DNA of 64,000 nt from Oleispira sp963851095 (GCA_963851095.1 CAWKOX010000014.1:1-64000), one strand, 5' to 3'. Numbered from the stretch's first letter, positions 42,672-51,864 are shown. Translations and numbers: made by a program. The notes: generated by a model from the letters alone, not told the origin.

Positions 42672-43979
42672 CTAATCACCACGCTCATGCAATACACGCA
42701 CTTCGCGCTGAGGGAAAGGAATCTCGAAACCGTGTTGCTGCAAGGCTTCTAAAATCATCAACATCAAATCACCACCGACGCGGTTTTTACCATCGTCAAT
42801 GCCATCCATCCAAAACTCAACGAACATATTAATGCCCGAATCACCAAAACTATCAATTTCACAATCGGGACGCTGTTCCAGAGGCACACTTTCGCCACTG
42901 AATACCTGCGGATGATCTGAAACGACCTCTTTAATAATCTCAACGAGCTTGCGAATATCAGAATGATACGCCACCGAAAAATCAACCCGGTAACGCTGGC
43001 TCTTATCTTTATGAGTCCAGTTAATAAACGTCCCCACAATGAATTTCTCATTGGGAACAACAATGTCTTTACCATCAAAGGTTTCAAGCGTCGTCGCGCG
43101 CATACTCAGCTCGCGAACCACACCCGAAGTACCATCTTCTAGCTCAATATAATCGCCAATCGAAACAGAGCGATCTAATAAAATGATAAAGCCTGAAATA
43201 AAGTTAGAAGCAATCGCCTGTAAACCCAGACCAATACCCACACCAATCGCACCACCAAACACCGCTAAGGCGGTTAAATTAATGCCCATAACCTGCAACA
43301 GTAATAACGCAATTAACGTAAAGGTGCTGACTTCAAATAACTTAGCGGCCACTTCACGGGTGCGTAAATCAAGTTTCTCTTGCTTACGAATGATTTCGGT
43401 GCCAGTTTTATTAGTCGCGCGACCAATCCAAAATAATAGCGAGCCAAAGATCGCCACCCGTGCAATACCATAAGCGGAAATTTCAATATTACCGACCGTT
43501 AATGAAATCGACTCTAAAATCTCAATCAAGCCAACCAATACATCTAAAAGATGTAAGAAAATAATCGGCATGCCGACCCAGCGTAAAACGGCGGCCACAA
43601 ATTGATTACCGACAAAGTCACGAATCAAAGAATGGAAAATAAACAGAATACCCGCAGTCATCGCAGTCTTAGCAATCCACAAATGGGCCGCCGCTTCGTT
43701 ACTGACCTCAATGAATATCTTTAACGACAGTACCGCTAAAACTGGCGCAATATAAGCGCCTAACTGACCAATAATTTTTCGCTGAAGAGTAAAATGCCCT
43801 TCAGACGCATTTTTATGGTTAAAAAAAGGAACGTACTTTCTAATTCTGTTAGAAACAATAATAGAAATGCCATAAATAACTAAAATAATACCAAGTTGGA
43901 TATAGGCTTCTGGCTGAGAAAACTCAGCCTGAACACGGGTACTAAATTTAACCAATAAATCGGTTACTTGATCTAACAT
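42672..43979 (-). CDS. MscS-family mechanosensitive channel
   Basis: The 435-residue protein has an N-terminal membrane part of four or five helices, the pore-lining helix GGAIGVGIGLGLQAIASNFISG, the LLDRSVSIGDYIEL beta-domain start and the C-terminal FPQREVRVLHE. It fits medium-length channels of the YnaI/YbdG kind that open under osmotic downshock. It is a single gene. Confidence 0.93.
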   Translation of the reverse strand: MLDQVTDLLVKFSTRVQAEFSQPEAYIQLGIILVIYGISIIVSNRIRKYVPFFNHKNASEGHFTLQRKIIGQLGAYIAPVLAVLSLKIFIEVSNEAAAHLWIAKTAMTAGILFIFHSLIRDFVGNQFVAAVLRWVGMPIIFLHLLDVLVGLIEILESISLTVGNIEISAYGIARVAIFGSLLFWIGRATNKTGTEIIRKQEKLDLRTREVAAKLFEVSTFTLIALLLLQVMGINLTALAVFGGAIGVGIGLGLQAIASNFISGFIILLDRSVSIGDYIELEDGTSGVVRELSMRATTLETFDGKDIVVPNEKFIVGTFINWTHKDKSQRYRVDFSVAYHSDIRKLVEIIKEVVSDHPQVFSGESVPLEQRPDCEIDSFGDSGINMFVEFWMDGIDDGKNRVGGDLMLMILEALQQHGFEIPFPQREVRVLHERGD

Positions 43980-44086
43980 CGGAGTTTAAACCTTTAAGTT
44001 CGGGCAACTTTCAACAGATGAAAGGCTGAAGGGAAGATACTCATATTCCTAATATTAGTCCAACAAAGAAATACAGGTTTATTCGA

Positions 44087-44422
44087 TCATTTAGCAATCG
44101 AAAAATAGTCTTTAATCCAGCCGTACACCGTATCACTCGTCACGTCCTTAGCGACCACATCAACATAATCATCACTCGGATCTTGATCTATAAACGTATT
44201 CTGGTAACGCATAATTCCGGGGTGACCATCATGTAAAATAACCAGGATACGCTTATTCGTAACGAGGCAATCAATGGTTAATACGTCTGCGGGAATGCCC
44301 ATTTTACGCATTCCTTGCATCACACCAATCACTGGATTGATATCGACAAAATCCTGCTGAATTTTCGCGTGTGCTTCGCTGGCAATGTCTGATAATGATA
44401 ATAATGCAGGGTTGGCATTCAT
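44087..44422 (-). CDS. Hypothetical protein, 111 aa
   Basis: The family is not recognised. The 111-residue soluble protein has an N-terminal helix (ALLSLSDIASEAHAKIQQDF) and a beta part with VTNKRILVILHDGHPGIMRYQ. Its ATG overlaps the stop of the upstream YkgJ-type gene by four bases (ATGA), so the two are translationally coupled and probably work together. Confidence 0.75.
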   Translation of the reverse strand: MNANPALLSLSDIASEAHAKIQQDFVDINPVIGVMQGMRKMGIPADVLTIDCLVTNKRILVILHDGHPGIMRYQNTFIDQDPSDDYVDVVAKDVTSDTVYGWIKDYFSIAK

Positions 44423-44976
44423 ATTTGACGGTCCGTAGCAATAATTGCATCTGTCTTTTGTTTTTTTGAAAACTTAATAAGATCAATCATCTTATTCTGA
44501 ATGGCCGCAAGGCTTCTAGACTCTACCACTTTCTGCAAGGGCTCATTCAACGCCATACCATGACTTAAAAATCCCTTACGCGTTGGAACCGACATCGACA
44601 TGGAAATATCTTGCGCCACGCCCCCTGCAATTAACTCAATGGCGCGGGCACTGGTTAACACTTTTTTAGGGTCTCTGATTGGCTGAAAGATAATGCCATT
44701 TTCATCAGAACGTAGCAAAATGCCAGAGCGATCAGGACGCCAATCATCTCCTAACTGAGCCATAAAACGCCATGCACAATGCCAGTCGCGACATACCGAA
44801 GGCCGATCGTTATAAATAGTGCAGCCACCTTTTTCTACCATGTGAGTACAGGCAACATCGGCTGCTTTTTCAAAGTTTTTATCTTTAATCAAAAGATTCA
44901 CACAGCAGACCGTACACTCACCACACTCACGCCCCGGTACTAAATGGGATTCGTTATCTTCACTCAATGACTTCAC
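44419..44976 (-). CDS. YkgJ-type cysteine-cluster protein
   Basis: The 185-residue protein has the CxxCxxCC motif CGECTVCC plus further Cys in VACTHMV, GGCTIY, SVCRDWHCAW. The pattern is that of YkgJ/UPF0153 proteins, predicted to bind an Fe-S cluster or zinc. The start codon is GTG. It overlaps the following 111-aa gene. Confidence 0.85.
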   Translation of the reverse strand: MKSLSEDNESHLVPGRECGECTVCCVNLLIKDKNFEKAADVACTHMVEKGGCTIYNDRPSVCRDWHCAWRFMAQLGDDWRPDRSGILLRSDENGIIFQPIRDPKKVLTSARAIELIAGGVAQDISMSMSVPTRKGFLSHGMALNEPLQKVVESRSLAAIQNKMIDLIKFSKKQKTDAIIATDRQI

Positions 44977-45011
44977 CTAACCATATTTAAAACTAACCGT
45001 ATCATTTTTCT

Positions 45012-45917
45012 CTACGCCAGCGCGATCTCAAACATTACAAAGCGATAGCTCTGCTTTAACGCGGCGAGTGTTTGTTGCTTCAACTGTTCCAACTGCTCAA
45101 ACCCAATATTATCAATATCCTGAGCACTGACATACGCAACAACAAAATAGTTACTGCCCGTCTTAGAAATATAACTGCTCTTAATCAGATCGAAAGTAAG
45201 AGTATCACTCAAAATCGTTTCAATTTTCTGCTTCTCACTCTTGTCTTGCAAGGTGCCGCCTGCCATTTCAACAAACGAGTCCCGCGCTAAGGCAATTGGG
45301 TCTTTGACTAAAAAGAACACCAAAAAAATCACTAAAATGGCATCTCCGGTATAATAAAGAAAGCCAAAGCGCCCATTGATATCTAAGAAACCTATCGAAA
45401 AAAGCACCAAGCCCGTCGAAAAAGACATAATCGCGTCTGTCTTCGAACCAATGTATTCGGCCCGCAAAATCATACTCGAGTTATTCACCTTCTTATTCTC
45501 GTGCTGGCAGTACCACGCCAAAGGCACACACATCAAAAGCATCACAATCGTATAAATTAATACCGTACTGGTATTCAACACATCCACTGGCGCATCATTA
45601 AGGTAATGAGAAATTCTAGAAATACTCATAATCAACGCCACCAGCAAAATGCCGATCACCATCAGCCCCTTACCAAACGAAAATAATGCCTCGTAAACAT
45701 ACTGACCAAAAGGGAAGGTCTCGGTTAACTTAGATTTAATCAACGAAATACGAATCGCAATGAGGGTGACAAAAAAAGCAATAAACGAATAGTTGCCATC
45801 CAAAAGAATAGCTTGGGAATTTGAATAGTGGTAAGCCAACCAACCACTAAGCGCCATCATCAAATTGATGATGGCGCTAGCGTAAAGCGCCTTTTTTTCT
45901 GCAACAGGTGCTGTCAT
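45012..45917 (-). CDS. Cation diffusion facilitator-like membrane protein
   Basis: The 301-residue protein has six membrane helices and a cytosolic C-terminal domain, as in CDF metal transporters. The metal-site residues look changed: where the family has DxxxD in TM2 there is LLDGNYS (D then S), and where it has HxxxD in TM5 there is GSKTD (G then D). It may transport another ion or act by a different site. It is 27 bases after a second membrane protein gene on the same strand. Confidence 0.8.
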   Translation of the reverse strand: MTAPVAEKKALYASAIINLMMALSGWLAYHYSNSQAILLDGNYSFIAFFVTLIAIRISLIKSKLTETFPFGQYVYEALFSFGKGLMVIGILLVALIMSISRISHYLNDAPVDVLNTSTVLIYTIVMLLMCVPLAWYCQHENKKVNNSSMILRAEYIGSKTDAIMSFSTGLVLFSIGFLDINGRFGFLYYTGDAILVIFLVFFLVKDPIALARDSFVEMAGGTLQDKSEKQKIETILSDTLTFDLIKSSYISKTGSNYFVVAYVSAQDIDNIGFEQLEQLKQQTLAALKQSYRFVMFEIALA

Positions 45918-45944
45918 AATAATATCTCGAACACACTTACCGCG

Positions 45945-46619
45945 TTAGCCTTGCGCTAACTGCAACCTAATCTTTTTCCAATCCCAAAAAGCGCTCAATA
46001 AATACAGACAGATAAACAATGTTGCCCACCACTCGGCAATTTTAGTACCGCTCTTCATATTTTCGCCAATCGAGTTAGCGACAAACGCCACCAGCACAAT
46101 CCAAATTAAAACAAACAAAACAGACTTAATACCAAATGACGGCACATTTAATAATCCATTTTTGCGCCCACGCCACATTAGGTAATAATGAAACGACAAA
46201 GCCAATAACATACCTTCAAAAAAGATATTCGCCCCACGGACATGCACACTGAACGAACTGAGTTCTTTGGTAGAACCTAACGTCGCCGTACTCACCACCA
46301 AGCCTAGACCGGCTAACATGCCAAAAAAAGTCATCAGGTTTAGATTAATACGACCGCCACGCGTTTGAATAGTCGGCTGCAACCATACCCGCATACAATG
46401 CCACCAGACCAAAATCAGAACACTTGCACTGATCATTCCTCCCCGAAAGATAAAACCCGCATCCCCTGCAAGTCCCGTATGAGTAATATCGGTACAGCCA
46501 GTAATAAACGGCACACACACTTCCACGGTTTCTTGGCTTACTCCAACCCAGTAGGTCAAAGCAATGGTGCCCGCCGAAAATATAAAACTAGCCAGTGCAA
46601 TAAGCTGCCCAAATGACAT
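45945..46619 (-). CDS. Six-helix membrane protein, possibly Frag1/DRAM-like
   Basis: This protein of about 224 residues is largely hydrophobic, with about six helices. It has a short extracytoplasmic CVPFITGCTDITHTG loop with two Cys, and VHVRGANIFFEG in mid-sequence. The pattern recalls the Frag1/DRAM/Sfk1 family, but this is not firm. I prefer ATG 46619, with GGGA upstream, over an ATG four codons earlier. The CDF-like gene follows. Confidence 0.65.
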   Translation of the reverse strand: MSFGQLIALASFIFSAGTIALTYWVGVSQETVEVCVPFITGCTDITHTGLAGDAGFIFRGGMISASVLILVWWHCMRVWLQPTIQTRGGRINLNLMTFFGMLAGLGLVVSTATLGSTKELSSFSVHVRGANIFFEGMLLALSFHYYLMWRGRKNGLLNVPSFGIKSVLFVLIWIVLVAFVANSIGENMKSGTKIAEWWATLFICLYLLSAFWDWKKIRLQLAQG

Positions 46620-46652
46620 AGTGAATCCCATAACGTTATGAATATTTTACGC

Positions 46653-46717
46653 AAAAAAATAGCGCTATCGACCGCTGACCCGTTCAACTAGAACCATTCA
46701 ACCATCGAGAGCGCTAT
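46653..46717 (-). terminator. Terminator between metY and the membrane-protein gene
   Basis: On the minus strand TAGCGCTCTCGA and TCGATAGCGCTA (arms 46705-46717 and 46659-46671) pair with one mismatch around a long loop and run into seven T residues. It is well placed to end the metY transcript. The loop holds two direct GTTGAA copies. Confidence 0.7.
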
Positions 46718-46790
46718 ATTATCAGCTCACTGTTTTTTTCAATAGCCGATTTTACAAGCGGCTATTTAGCTAAGCAGACTATTAAGCTGA

Positions 46791-48062
46791 TTATTTAGCC
46801 GCGGCTAACGCCTGTTCAATATCAGCAATAATGTCATCAACATGCTCAATACCAACCGAGATACGAACCATCTCACGGCTAACACCCGCAGATTTCAACT
46901 CTTCATCGTCTAACTGACGGTGAGTCGTACTGGCTGGGTGACACGCCAATGACTTCGCATCACCAATGTTCACTAGACGCTTAATCAGCTGTAGCGCATC
47001 GATGAACTTAGCACCGTTTGCTTCACCACCTTTAATGCCAAAGCTCAAAATCGCCGATGGCTTTCCATCAACAACCTTCTTAGCCAGCTCGTAGTACTTA
47101 TCACCTTCCAAGCCGGCATAGTTAACCCAAGCAACCATATCGTGAGCTTCTAAGTACTTAGCCACTTTCAGTGCGTTCTCAGTATGACGTTCCATACGCA
47201 GGCTTAACGTTTCAAGACCCTGAAGAATCAAGAACGCGTTAAACGGCGAAATCGCAGCACCCATATTACGCAAAGGCACAACACGCGCACGACCAATAAA
47301 CGCCGCTGGGCCAAAAGCTTCGGCATAAACCACGCCGTGATAAGACGGATCAGGCTCATTAAACGCAGGGAAACGAGGGTTATCTTTCCAAGGGAATTTA
47401 CCCGAATCAACAATCGCACCGCCAACAGACGTACCGTGCCCACCAATGTATTTGGTTAACGAGTGAATCACGATATCAGCGCCGTGCTCGATAGGACGGC
47501 ACAAAATAGGCGTAGCAACGGTATTATCAACCATCACAGGAATGCCATGCTTATGCGCCATATCCGCCAAGGCTTGAATATCAACAATGTTACCCGCTGG
47601 GTTACCAATAGATTCGCAGAACAACGCTTTAGTATTATCGTCGATCAATGCTTCAAGGGCGGCAATATCGTCGCCCTGAGCCATGCGCACTTCAACACCT
47701 TGCTGAGGTAACGTATGTGCGAAGAAATTATAAGTACCACCGTATAACTGACTAACACTAATGATGTTATCGCCAGCGCGAGCAACCGTTTGAATCGCGG
47801 CCGTAATCGCGGCCATACCAGACGCAAAAGCCAACCCTGCAATACCACCTTCCATCTCCGCCACACGCTGCTCAAGCACACCGTTCGTTGGGTTCATGAT
47901 ACGGGTATAAATATTACCTGGCTCTTTAAGGTCGAACAGGTCAGCACCGTGTTGAGTATCGCGGAAGCTGTAAGAAGTTGTTTGATAAATAGGAACCGCA
48001 ACCGCGCGTGTTGTTGGATCGTCTTCAAAGCCAGCGTGGATTGCTTGAGTTTCTAATTTCAT
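46791..48062 (-). CDS. metY: O-acetylhomoserine sulfhydrylase-type PLP enzyme
   Basis: MetY makes homocysteine directly from O-acetylhomoserine and sulfide. The 423-residue protein has the PLP-lysine motif HSLTKYIGGHGTSVGGA (about 205), the N-terminal TRAVAVPIYQTTSY and the ESIGNPAGNI stretch that marks the MetY subgroup within the Cys/Met PLP family. It is a single gene with its own terminator. I saw no clear methionine-type operator or SAM riboswitch upstream. Confidence 0.92.
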   Translation of the reverse strand: MKLETQAIHAGFEDDPTTRAVAVPIYQTTSYSFRDTQHGADLFDLKEPGNIYTRIMNPTNGVLEQRVAEMEGGIAGLAFASGMAAITAAIQTVARAGDNIISVSQLYGGTYNFFAHTLPQQGVEVRMAQGDDIAALEALIDDNTKALFCESIGNPAGNIVDIQALADMAHKHGIPVMVDNTVATPILCRPIEHGADIVIHSLTKYIGGHGTSVGGAIVDSGKFPWKDNPRFPAFNEPDPSYHGVVYAEAFGPAAFIGRARVVPLRNMGAAISPFNAFLILQGLETLSLRMERHTENALKVAKYLEAHDMVAWVNYAGLEGDKYYELAKKVVDGKPSAILSFGIKGGEANGAKFIDALQLIKRLVNIGDAKSLACHPASTTHRQLDDEELKSAGVSREMVRISVGIEHVDDIIADIEQALAAAK

Positions 48063-48237
48063 GCCTTTGTCATCCTTTCATCTATATTGATATGAACTAC
48101 ATTTAGTCACTCGATACTACCAACAAGCTATCAAGCTGTCATTGAAGACAAAGTGAAATTGACAAACAATTACCTGTTTTTTAGAAAACGATAGACCGAG
48201 CCACAGTATTACGGATTTAGATAACTAATATGGCATA

Positions 48238-48266
48238 TTAAAAAAGAGCATTATGAATACTCTTTA
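48238..48266 (-). terminator. Terminator after the DUF1330-like gene
   Basis: AAAGAG and CTCTTT (48260-48265 with 48243-48248) close an 11-nt loop that includes the stop codon and are followed by T residues on the minus strand. Confidence 0.55.
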
Positions 48267-48544
48267 TTTGTCTCTGAAATAATAACGCTTGTGGACTCAA
48301 TCGCCTCATTCCGCAGTGCAGCATACTGCAATAAAACAGGATCAGAACGGTACGCATCAAAGGCATCCATCGAAGGAAATTCTAATAAGTGAATTTCTTG
48401 GCCAGAGTTATCAGCATTTCTTTTCGTCTCAAAGGCTTTCACTATACGTCCGCTGTGTGAGCGCATAAATTGAACCGCTTTAGTCTCAAACTCAGATAAC
48501 AGCGTGAAATTTTTAACCTCTAAAGTAACCAGTACATTAATCAT
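48251..48544 (-). CDS. DUF1330-like small alpha-beta barrel protein
   Basis: The 97-residue protein fits the dimeric alpha-beta barrel (ferredoxin-like) fold: an N-terminal strand INVLVTLEV, a helix FETKAVQFMRSHSGRIVKAFE and the EIHLLEFPSMDAFDAYRSDP segment typical of DUF1330 and related monooxygenase-like proteins. ATG 48544 has AAGGA eight bases upstream. Confidence 0.8.
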   Translation of the reverse strand: MINVLVTLEVKNFTLLSEFETKAVQFMRSHSGRIVKAFETKRNADNSGQEIHLLEFPSMDAFDAYRSDPVLLQYAALRNEAIESTSVIISETNKEYS

Positions 48545-48613
48545 GATCAATATCCTTATATAATTCGATACTCTAATACCTGTTTAAATAAGTGCTAAAA
48601 AGAATGCCGGAAA

Positions 48614-49012
48614 TTATTCACTACAAAACTCAGCCAATGCTTTAAGCGCTAGCTCCGCTTTATCAGATGGCACAAAAATATGATCGTGATAATAAGCCGC
48701 AATAACATTCGCACTGATTCCATACTCTGTCAGTTTGGTCGCAATAGCCGCGGTCAAACCAACAGCATCAAGACTGGAATGAACCGTCAGAGTAATTCCT
48801 TTAAACACCGATTCAAAAGAAAGCTCGCGTGCGAGGGCTATCTCTTTAGTAATAACCACCGTTAAGCCTTCTACTTCACGATACGTTGCCAAAGGATTCA
48901 AATCTTGTGTATTTTGATAATCCCCTTCAATACAGCAAAAAACATATTCACCAGACATGATCTTGGGGGACATTGATGCGAGCAACTTACTTAAATTCGT
49001 TTCTCCAGTCAT
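48614..49012 (-). CDS. ACT-domain protein (DUF2241-type)
   Basis: The 132-residue protein has the N-terminal LASMSPKIMSGEYVFC strand-helix of DUF2241 and a C-terminal ACT domain (VHSSLDAVGLTAAIATKLTEYGISANVIAAYYHDHIFV, shown here as its two halves). Family members may sense amino acids; none has a proven role. It lies 69 bases upstream of the DUF1330-like gene on the same strand. Confidence 0.85.
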   Translation of the reverse strand: MTGETNLSKLLASMSPKIMSGEYVFCCIEGDYQNTQDLNPLATYREVEGLTVVITKEIALARELSFESVFKGITLTVHSSLDAVGLTAAIATKLTEYGISANVIAAYYHDHIFVPSDKAELALKALAEFCSE

Positions 49013-49222
49013 GAAAGACTCCTTTTAACACCCTGTTTAATGTTCACACGTTAATACCTAGCTCTCACAATAATACAACTCTCATTATTTTTCTTCTGCT
49101 ACCTACAAGACGAAAACTCGCCATCACACAAACACTACCTAGCATTGCGTCGTCACTTGCTCTGGGTTTTGCGCCAAGTCTATGAAGTCAGCCGCATGAG
49201 AAGCGATGAAAACTCAGTATTT

Positions 49223-50107
49223 TCAAACGCATTCGACTCTTAAAGCCTTCTCAGCCTCAAGAACCACCGTATTAACGCAGCTTGGTATAAATTTATTAGT
49301 GTGCGTACCAACGTATAAGGTTTCGCTAACCGTATTATCTAAGCGATGCACTTTCAGATTCTGAGCATTCTTAAACGCCCCTACCGCATGACGGGGTAAT
49401 ACCGTAAAACCCAAACCCATACTAACAGGCTCTAAAATTAAATTAATTTGATTCGAGAAACCAGATCGTTTGAACTGATCGCTATTTTGAAACTGCAAGA
49501 AGTTAGCACTCAATAACTGACCTGCATGATAAGCACCATCAGGATGATCGATAAAGCCCAAGGCCATTAACTGATCCCAATCTGGCTCCAGCACACAAGA
49601 CGGTGTCACCAACAACAATTCTTCCTGTGCAATCGCTTTAAGATTCACCTCTGCCGATGTCGCTAAACATGTCATAAAACCCAAATCAATTTTATGCTCA
49701 GCAATCCAGTGCTCAACCTCAGTATTTGGGGCAAAACGATATTCAATAATCAACTTAGGATACTGCTTTTGCAGAGCCAAAAAGTGCGGATAAAGCTTCG
49801 ACCCAATACTGCCCGGCGACGCAATTTTAACAATGCCCTCATGAGTAGGATCTAATCCCACTCGTTTCTCTAAATCAGTCAATGATAAAAGTACCGCTTG
49901 GCCCTCTTTATACAAACGACTACCAGCACTGGTAAGCGTGAACCCTTTGCCTTCACGCACGAGCAAAGGCTGGCCCAACTGATCTTCTAACTTACGCACA
50001 TGTTGACTTACACCAGATTGAGTCATATGCAGCTTTTCTGCCGTGCGCGTGAAATGCCCAACATCAACCAAAATACAAAAACTGCGCAACCAAACGGGAT
50101 TAATCAT
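49223..50107 (-). CDS. LysR-family transcriptional regulator
   Basis: The 294-residue protein has the N-terminal helix-turn-helix (about 16-60: GHFTRTAEKLHMTQSGVSQH) and a substrate-binding-like effector domain. It is divergent from a glyoxalase-fold gene with a 121-base gap containing a dyad with LysR-type spacing (50163-50179), so it probably controls that gene and itself. The effector is unknown. Confidence 0.92.
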   Translation of the reverse strand: MINPVWLRSFCILVDVGHFTRTAEKLHMTQSGVSQHVRKLEDQLGQPLLVREGKGFTLTSAGSRLYKEGQAVLLSLTDLEKRVGLDPTHEGIVKIASPGSIGSKLYPHFLALQKQYPKLIIEYRFAPNTEVEHWIAEHKIDLGFMTCLATSAEVNLKAIAQEELLLVTPSCVLEPDWDQLMALGFIDHPDGAYHAGQLLSANFLQFQNSDQFKRSGFSNQINLILEPVSMGLGFTVLPRHAVGAFKNAQNLKVHRLDNTVSETLYVGTHTNKFIPSCVNTVVLEAEKALRVECV

Positions 50108-50162
50108 TACAAAATGTACTCAACCAGATAATAAATGATAATTTCTATTAATACTGAACGTT

Positions 50163-50179
50163 TTGTATTCTGTATACAA
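50163..50179. promoter_or_regulatory. Candidate LysR operator
   Basis: TTGTAT (50163-50168) and ATACAA (50174-50179) form a perfect dyad around TCTGT, with the T-N11-A feature of LysR sites. It lies between the divergent LysR and glyoxalase-fold genes. Confidence 0.5.
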
Positions 50180-50228
50180 GTTAATAAACAAGCACGCACA
50201 GTCAAGCATAGACCTAGAGGAAGAACAC

Positions 50229-50729
50229 ATGAACACACCTTACCCACGCAACTTCTCACACATCGGCATCTCAGTACCCGACCTAGAAGCCGCGGTTAAA
50301 TTTTATACCGAAGTCATGGGCTGGTATTTAATTATGGCTCCCACAGAAATTACAGAAGACAATAGCCCAATCGGTGAAATGTGCACCGAAGTATTTGGCA
50401 ACAACTGGGAGAAATTTAAAATCGCTCACCTATCAACAGGCGATCGCATTGGTGTAGAGATATTCGAATTTAAAAACCAAGAAAATCCAGAGAATAATTT
50501 TGAGTACTGGAAAACAGGCATCTTCCATTTTTGCGTTCAAGATCCTAATGTAGAAGAACTGGCCGAAAGAATTGTCGCCGCCGGTGGTAAAAAACGCATG
50601 GAAAAACCACGCTATTATTACCCAGGAAAAAAACCATACCGCATGATTTACATGGAAGATCCATTTGGTAATATTTTAGAAATTTACAGCCATAGCTATG
50701 AACTAATTTATAGTGAAGGCGCGTATTAA
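50229..50729 (+). CDS. VOC-superfamily (glyoxalase-fold) protein
   Basis: The 166-residue protein has the paired beta-alpha-beta modules of the VOC fold and plausible metal ligands: His in SHIGISV, Glu in GVEIFEF, His in FHFCVQDP and Glu in GNILEIYS. Members are lyases, dioxygenases or binding proteins. AGGA seven bases before ATG 50229 fixes the start. Control by the divergent LysR regulator is likely. Confidence 0.85.
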   Translation: MNTPYPRNFSHIGISVPDLEAAVKFYTEVMGWYLIMAPTEITEDNSPIGEMCTEVFGNNWEKFKIAHLSTGDRIGVEIFEFKNQENPENNFEYWKTGIFHFCVQDPNVEELAERIVAAGGKKRMEKPRYYYPGKKPYRMIYMEDPFGNILEIYSHSYELIYSEGAY

Positions 50730-50730
50730 G

Positions 50731-50901
50731 TTAGTCTTTCTTATCAATCGTCACTTCTATGGTTTTACTATCACCAGCAAACCATTTTTGTACATATAAA
50801 GACCCTACAATAGGGGCGGTGCCTTCATCAGGCACTTCTTTATAACGCACACTATTTTTAGTTTCTTTTTCATATTCAAACTTCACGATTTTCTTTGTCA
50901 T
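50731..50901 (-). CDS. Conserved small protein, 56 aa
   Basis: This short protein (KIVKFEYEKETKNSVRYKEV, then PIVGSLYVQKW) follows the pattern of small conserved proteins of unknown function in gammaproteobacteria, with an N-terminal strand and a Val-Gly-x-Leu-Tyr-Val-x-Lys-Trp segment. ATG 50901 has GGA seven bases upstream. It ends one base from the convergent VOC gene. Confidence 0.65.
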   Translation of the reverse strand: MTKKIVKFEYEKETKNSVRYKEVPDEGTAPIVGSLYVQKWFAGDSKTIEVTIDKKD

Positions 50902-50916
50902 TATAGGTTCCATTAC

Positions 50917-50944
50917 ACTCTATTTATATTACTCTATTTATATT
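50917..50944. repeat. Tandem 14-bp duplication
   Basis: ACTCTATTTATATT occurs twice head to tail (50917-50930 and 50931-50944), just upstream of the 56-aa gene on the minus strand. It lies in its leader or promoter region. Confidence 0.85.
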
Positions 50945-51043
50945 ACTTGCTTCATCTATCCGGCTCATAGTATCGCAAAAAAACTGACGTCCTTATACTC
51001 TATTGTCAAAAAGGATGCTGAAATAATAGGAATTATTATTTTA

Positions 51044-51103
51044 AATGCTGTAGATTCAAATGCGGCAGATTTAAATACTTTAGATACAAGTGCAATAGAG
51101 ACA
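51044..51103 (+). repeat. Imperfect 15-bp tandem repeats upstream of the oxygenase gene
   Basis: Four units of 15 bases lie in a row (51044-51103) up to 14 bases before the oxygenase ATG. Translated in one frame they give pentads N-A-V-D-S, N-A-A-D-L, N-T-L-D-T, S-A-I-E-T. That frame stops at the oxygenase start and is not the oxygenase frame. No start codon opens it. They resemble the pentads inside the oxygenase. Confidence 0.7.
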
Positions 51104-51117
51104 AACAGGTCATTACA

Positions 51118-51855
51118 ATGTGGTTAAACGATGAAAAAATTAACAATGTCGCAATCTCTGCCTATCGAAAATCATTATTGAGCAGCTGTCCAAATCACAT
51201 TGTTATTGATAACTTATTTAATGAAGCCAAGCTCGATAATATAATAAAGGCCTTACAGCAAAAGCATCACTGGAAAACTCAAAGACATACCTACTCTGCA
51301 TTGTACGTCGACGATGCTCAATGGAATCAAACTGACAACGACCAACGCTTTGTGCAAAGAGATACTTGGCAACCGGAAGCACATACTCGCGATACCACTT
51401 ATTCAAGTACCATCGATAAAAACACTATCGATAAAAACACTGTCGATACAAACACCGCCCATGATTTCTTATTATTTTTACGAAGTGATGAATTCATGGC
51501 CTTGTTGTCCAGAATATTTCATACAACAATAACAGACATAAATGTCGAAGATCCTGAAATTAATACAAACTACTTTCGTTTAGGGACCGCTGATTTTGTG
51601 GAGCAACATGCTGATGACTCCCCAGGAAGAGAAGTATGCATGTTGCTTTATTTAAATAAAAGCTGGAACAAACATGCAGGAGGAGAATTGGTTTTTAGCG
51701 GTAAAGATAAGCCGATTAGCATTGCACCTTTTTATAATCGCTGTGTTTTATTTGATCCTTCTTCACAAGGATCTGAGCACTGGGTTAAAAAACTCAACAG
51801 TGATTATTCAGATGCCTATCGGTATAACGTGACCAGCTGGTATTGGTCTGAATAA
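51118..51855 (+). CDS. 2OG-Fe(II) oxygenase-like protein
   Basis: The 245-residue protein has the HxD...H iron triad: EQHADD (His/Asp) and GSEHWVKK (His), with an Arg for 2-oxoglutarate in YRYNVTSWYW. Such enzymes hydroxylate proteins or small molecules. The mid part holds three pentads (STIDK, NTIDK, NTVDT, about 97-111) in what looks like a flexible loop. It is convergent with the DUF2254 gene. Confidence 0.82.
   Translation: MWLNDEKINNVAISAYRKSLLSSCPNHIVIDNLFNEAKLDNIIKALQQKHHWKTQRHTYSALYVDDAQWNQTDNDQRFVQRDTWQPEAHTRDTTYSSTIDKNTIDKNTVDTNTAHDFLLFLRSDEFMALLSRIFHTTITDINVEDPEINTNYFRLGTADFVEQHADDSPGREVCMLLYLNKSWNKHAGGELVFSGKDKPISIAPFYNRCVLFDPSSQGSEHWVKKLNSDYSDAYRYNVTSWYWSE
51406..51450 (+). repeat. 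In-frame 15-bp repeats inside the oxygenase gene
   Basis: Three 15-bp units encode S-T-I-D-K, N-T-I-D-K, N-T-V-D-T. They have the same period and residue pattern as the non-coding repeats 300 bases upstream. Confidence 0.85.
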
Positions 51856-51864
51856 TTTCAATAA

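Noticed and set aside
48063..48250. SAM riboswitch or methionine operator upstream of metY
   Set aside because: No SAM-riboswitch core or convincing MetJ/MetR box could be found by eye.
50731..50901. Toxin-antitoxin component
   Set aside because: The 56-aa protein stands alone, with no partner gene and no toxin or antitoxin motif.
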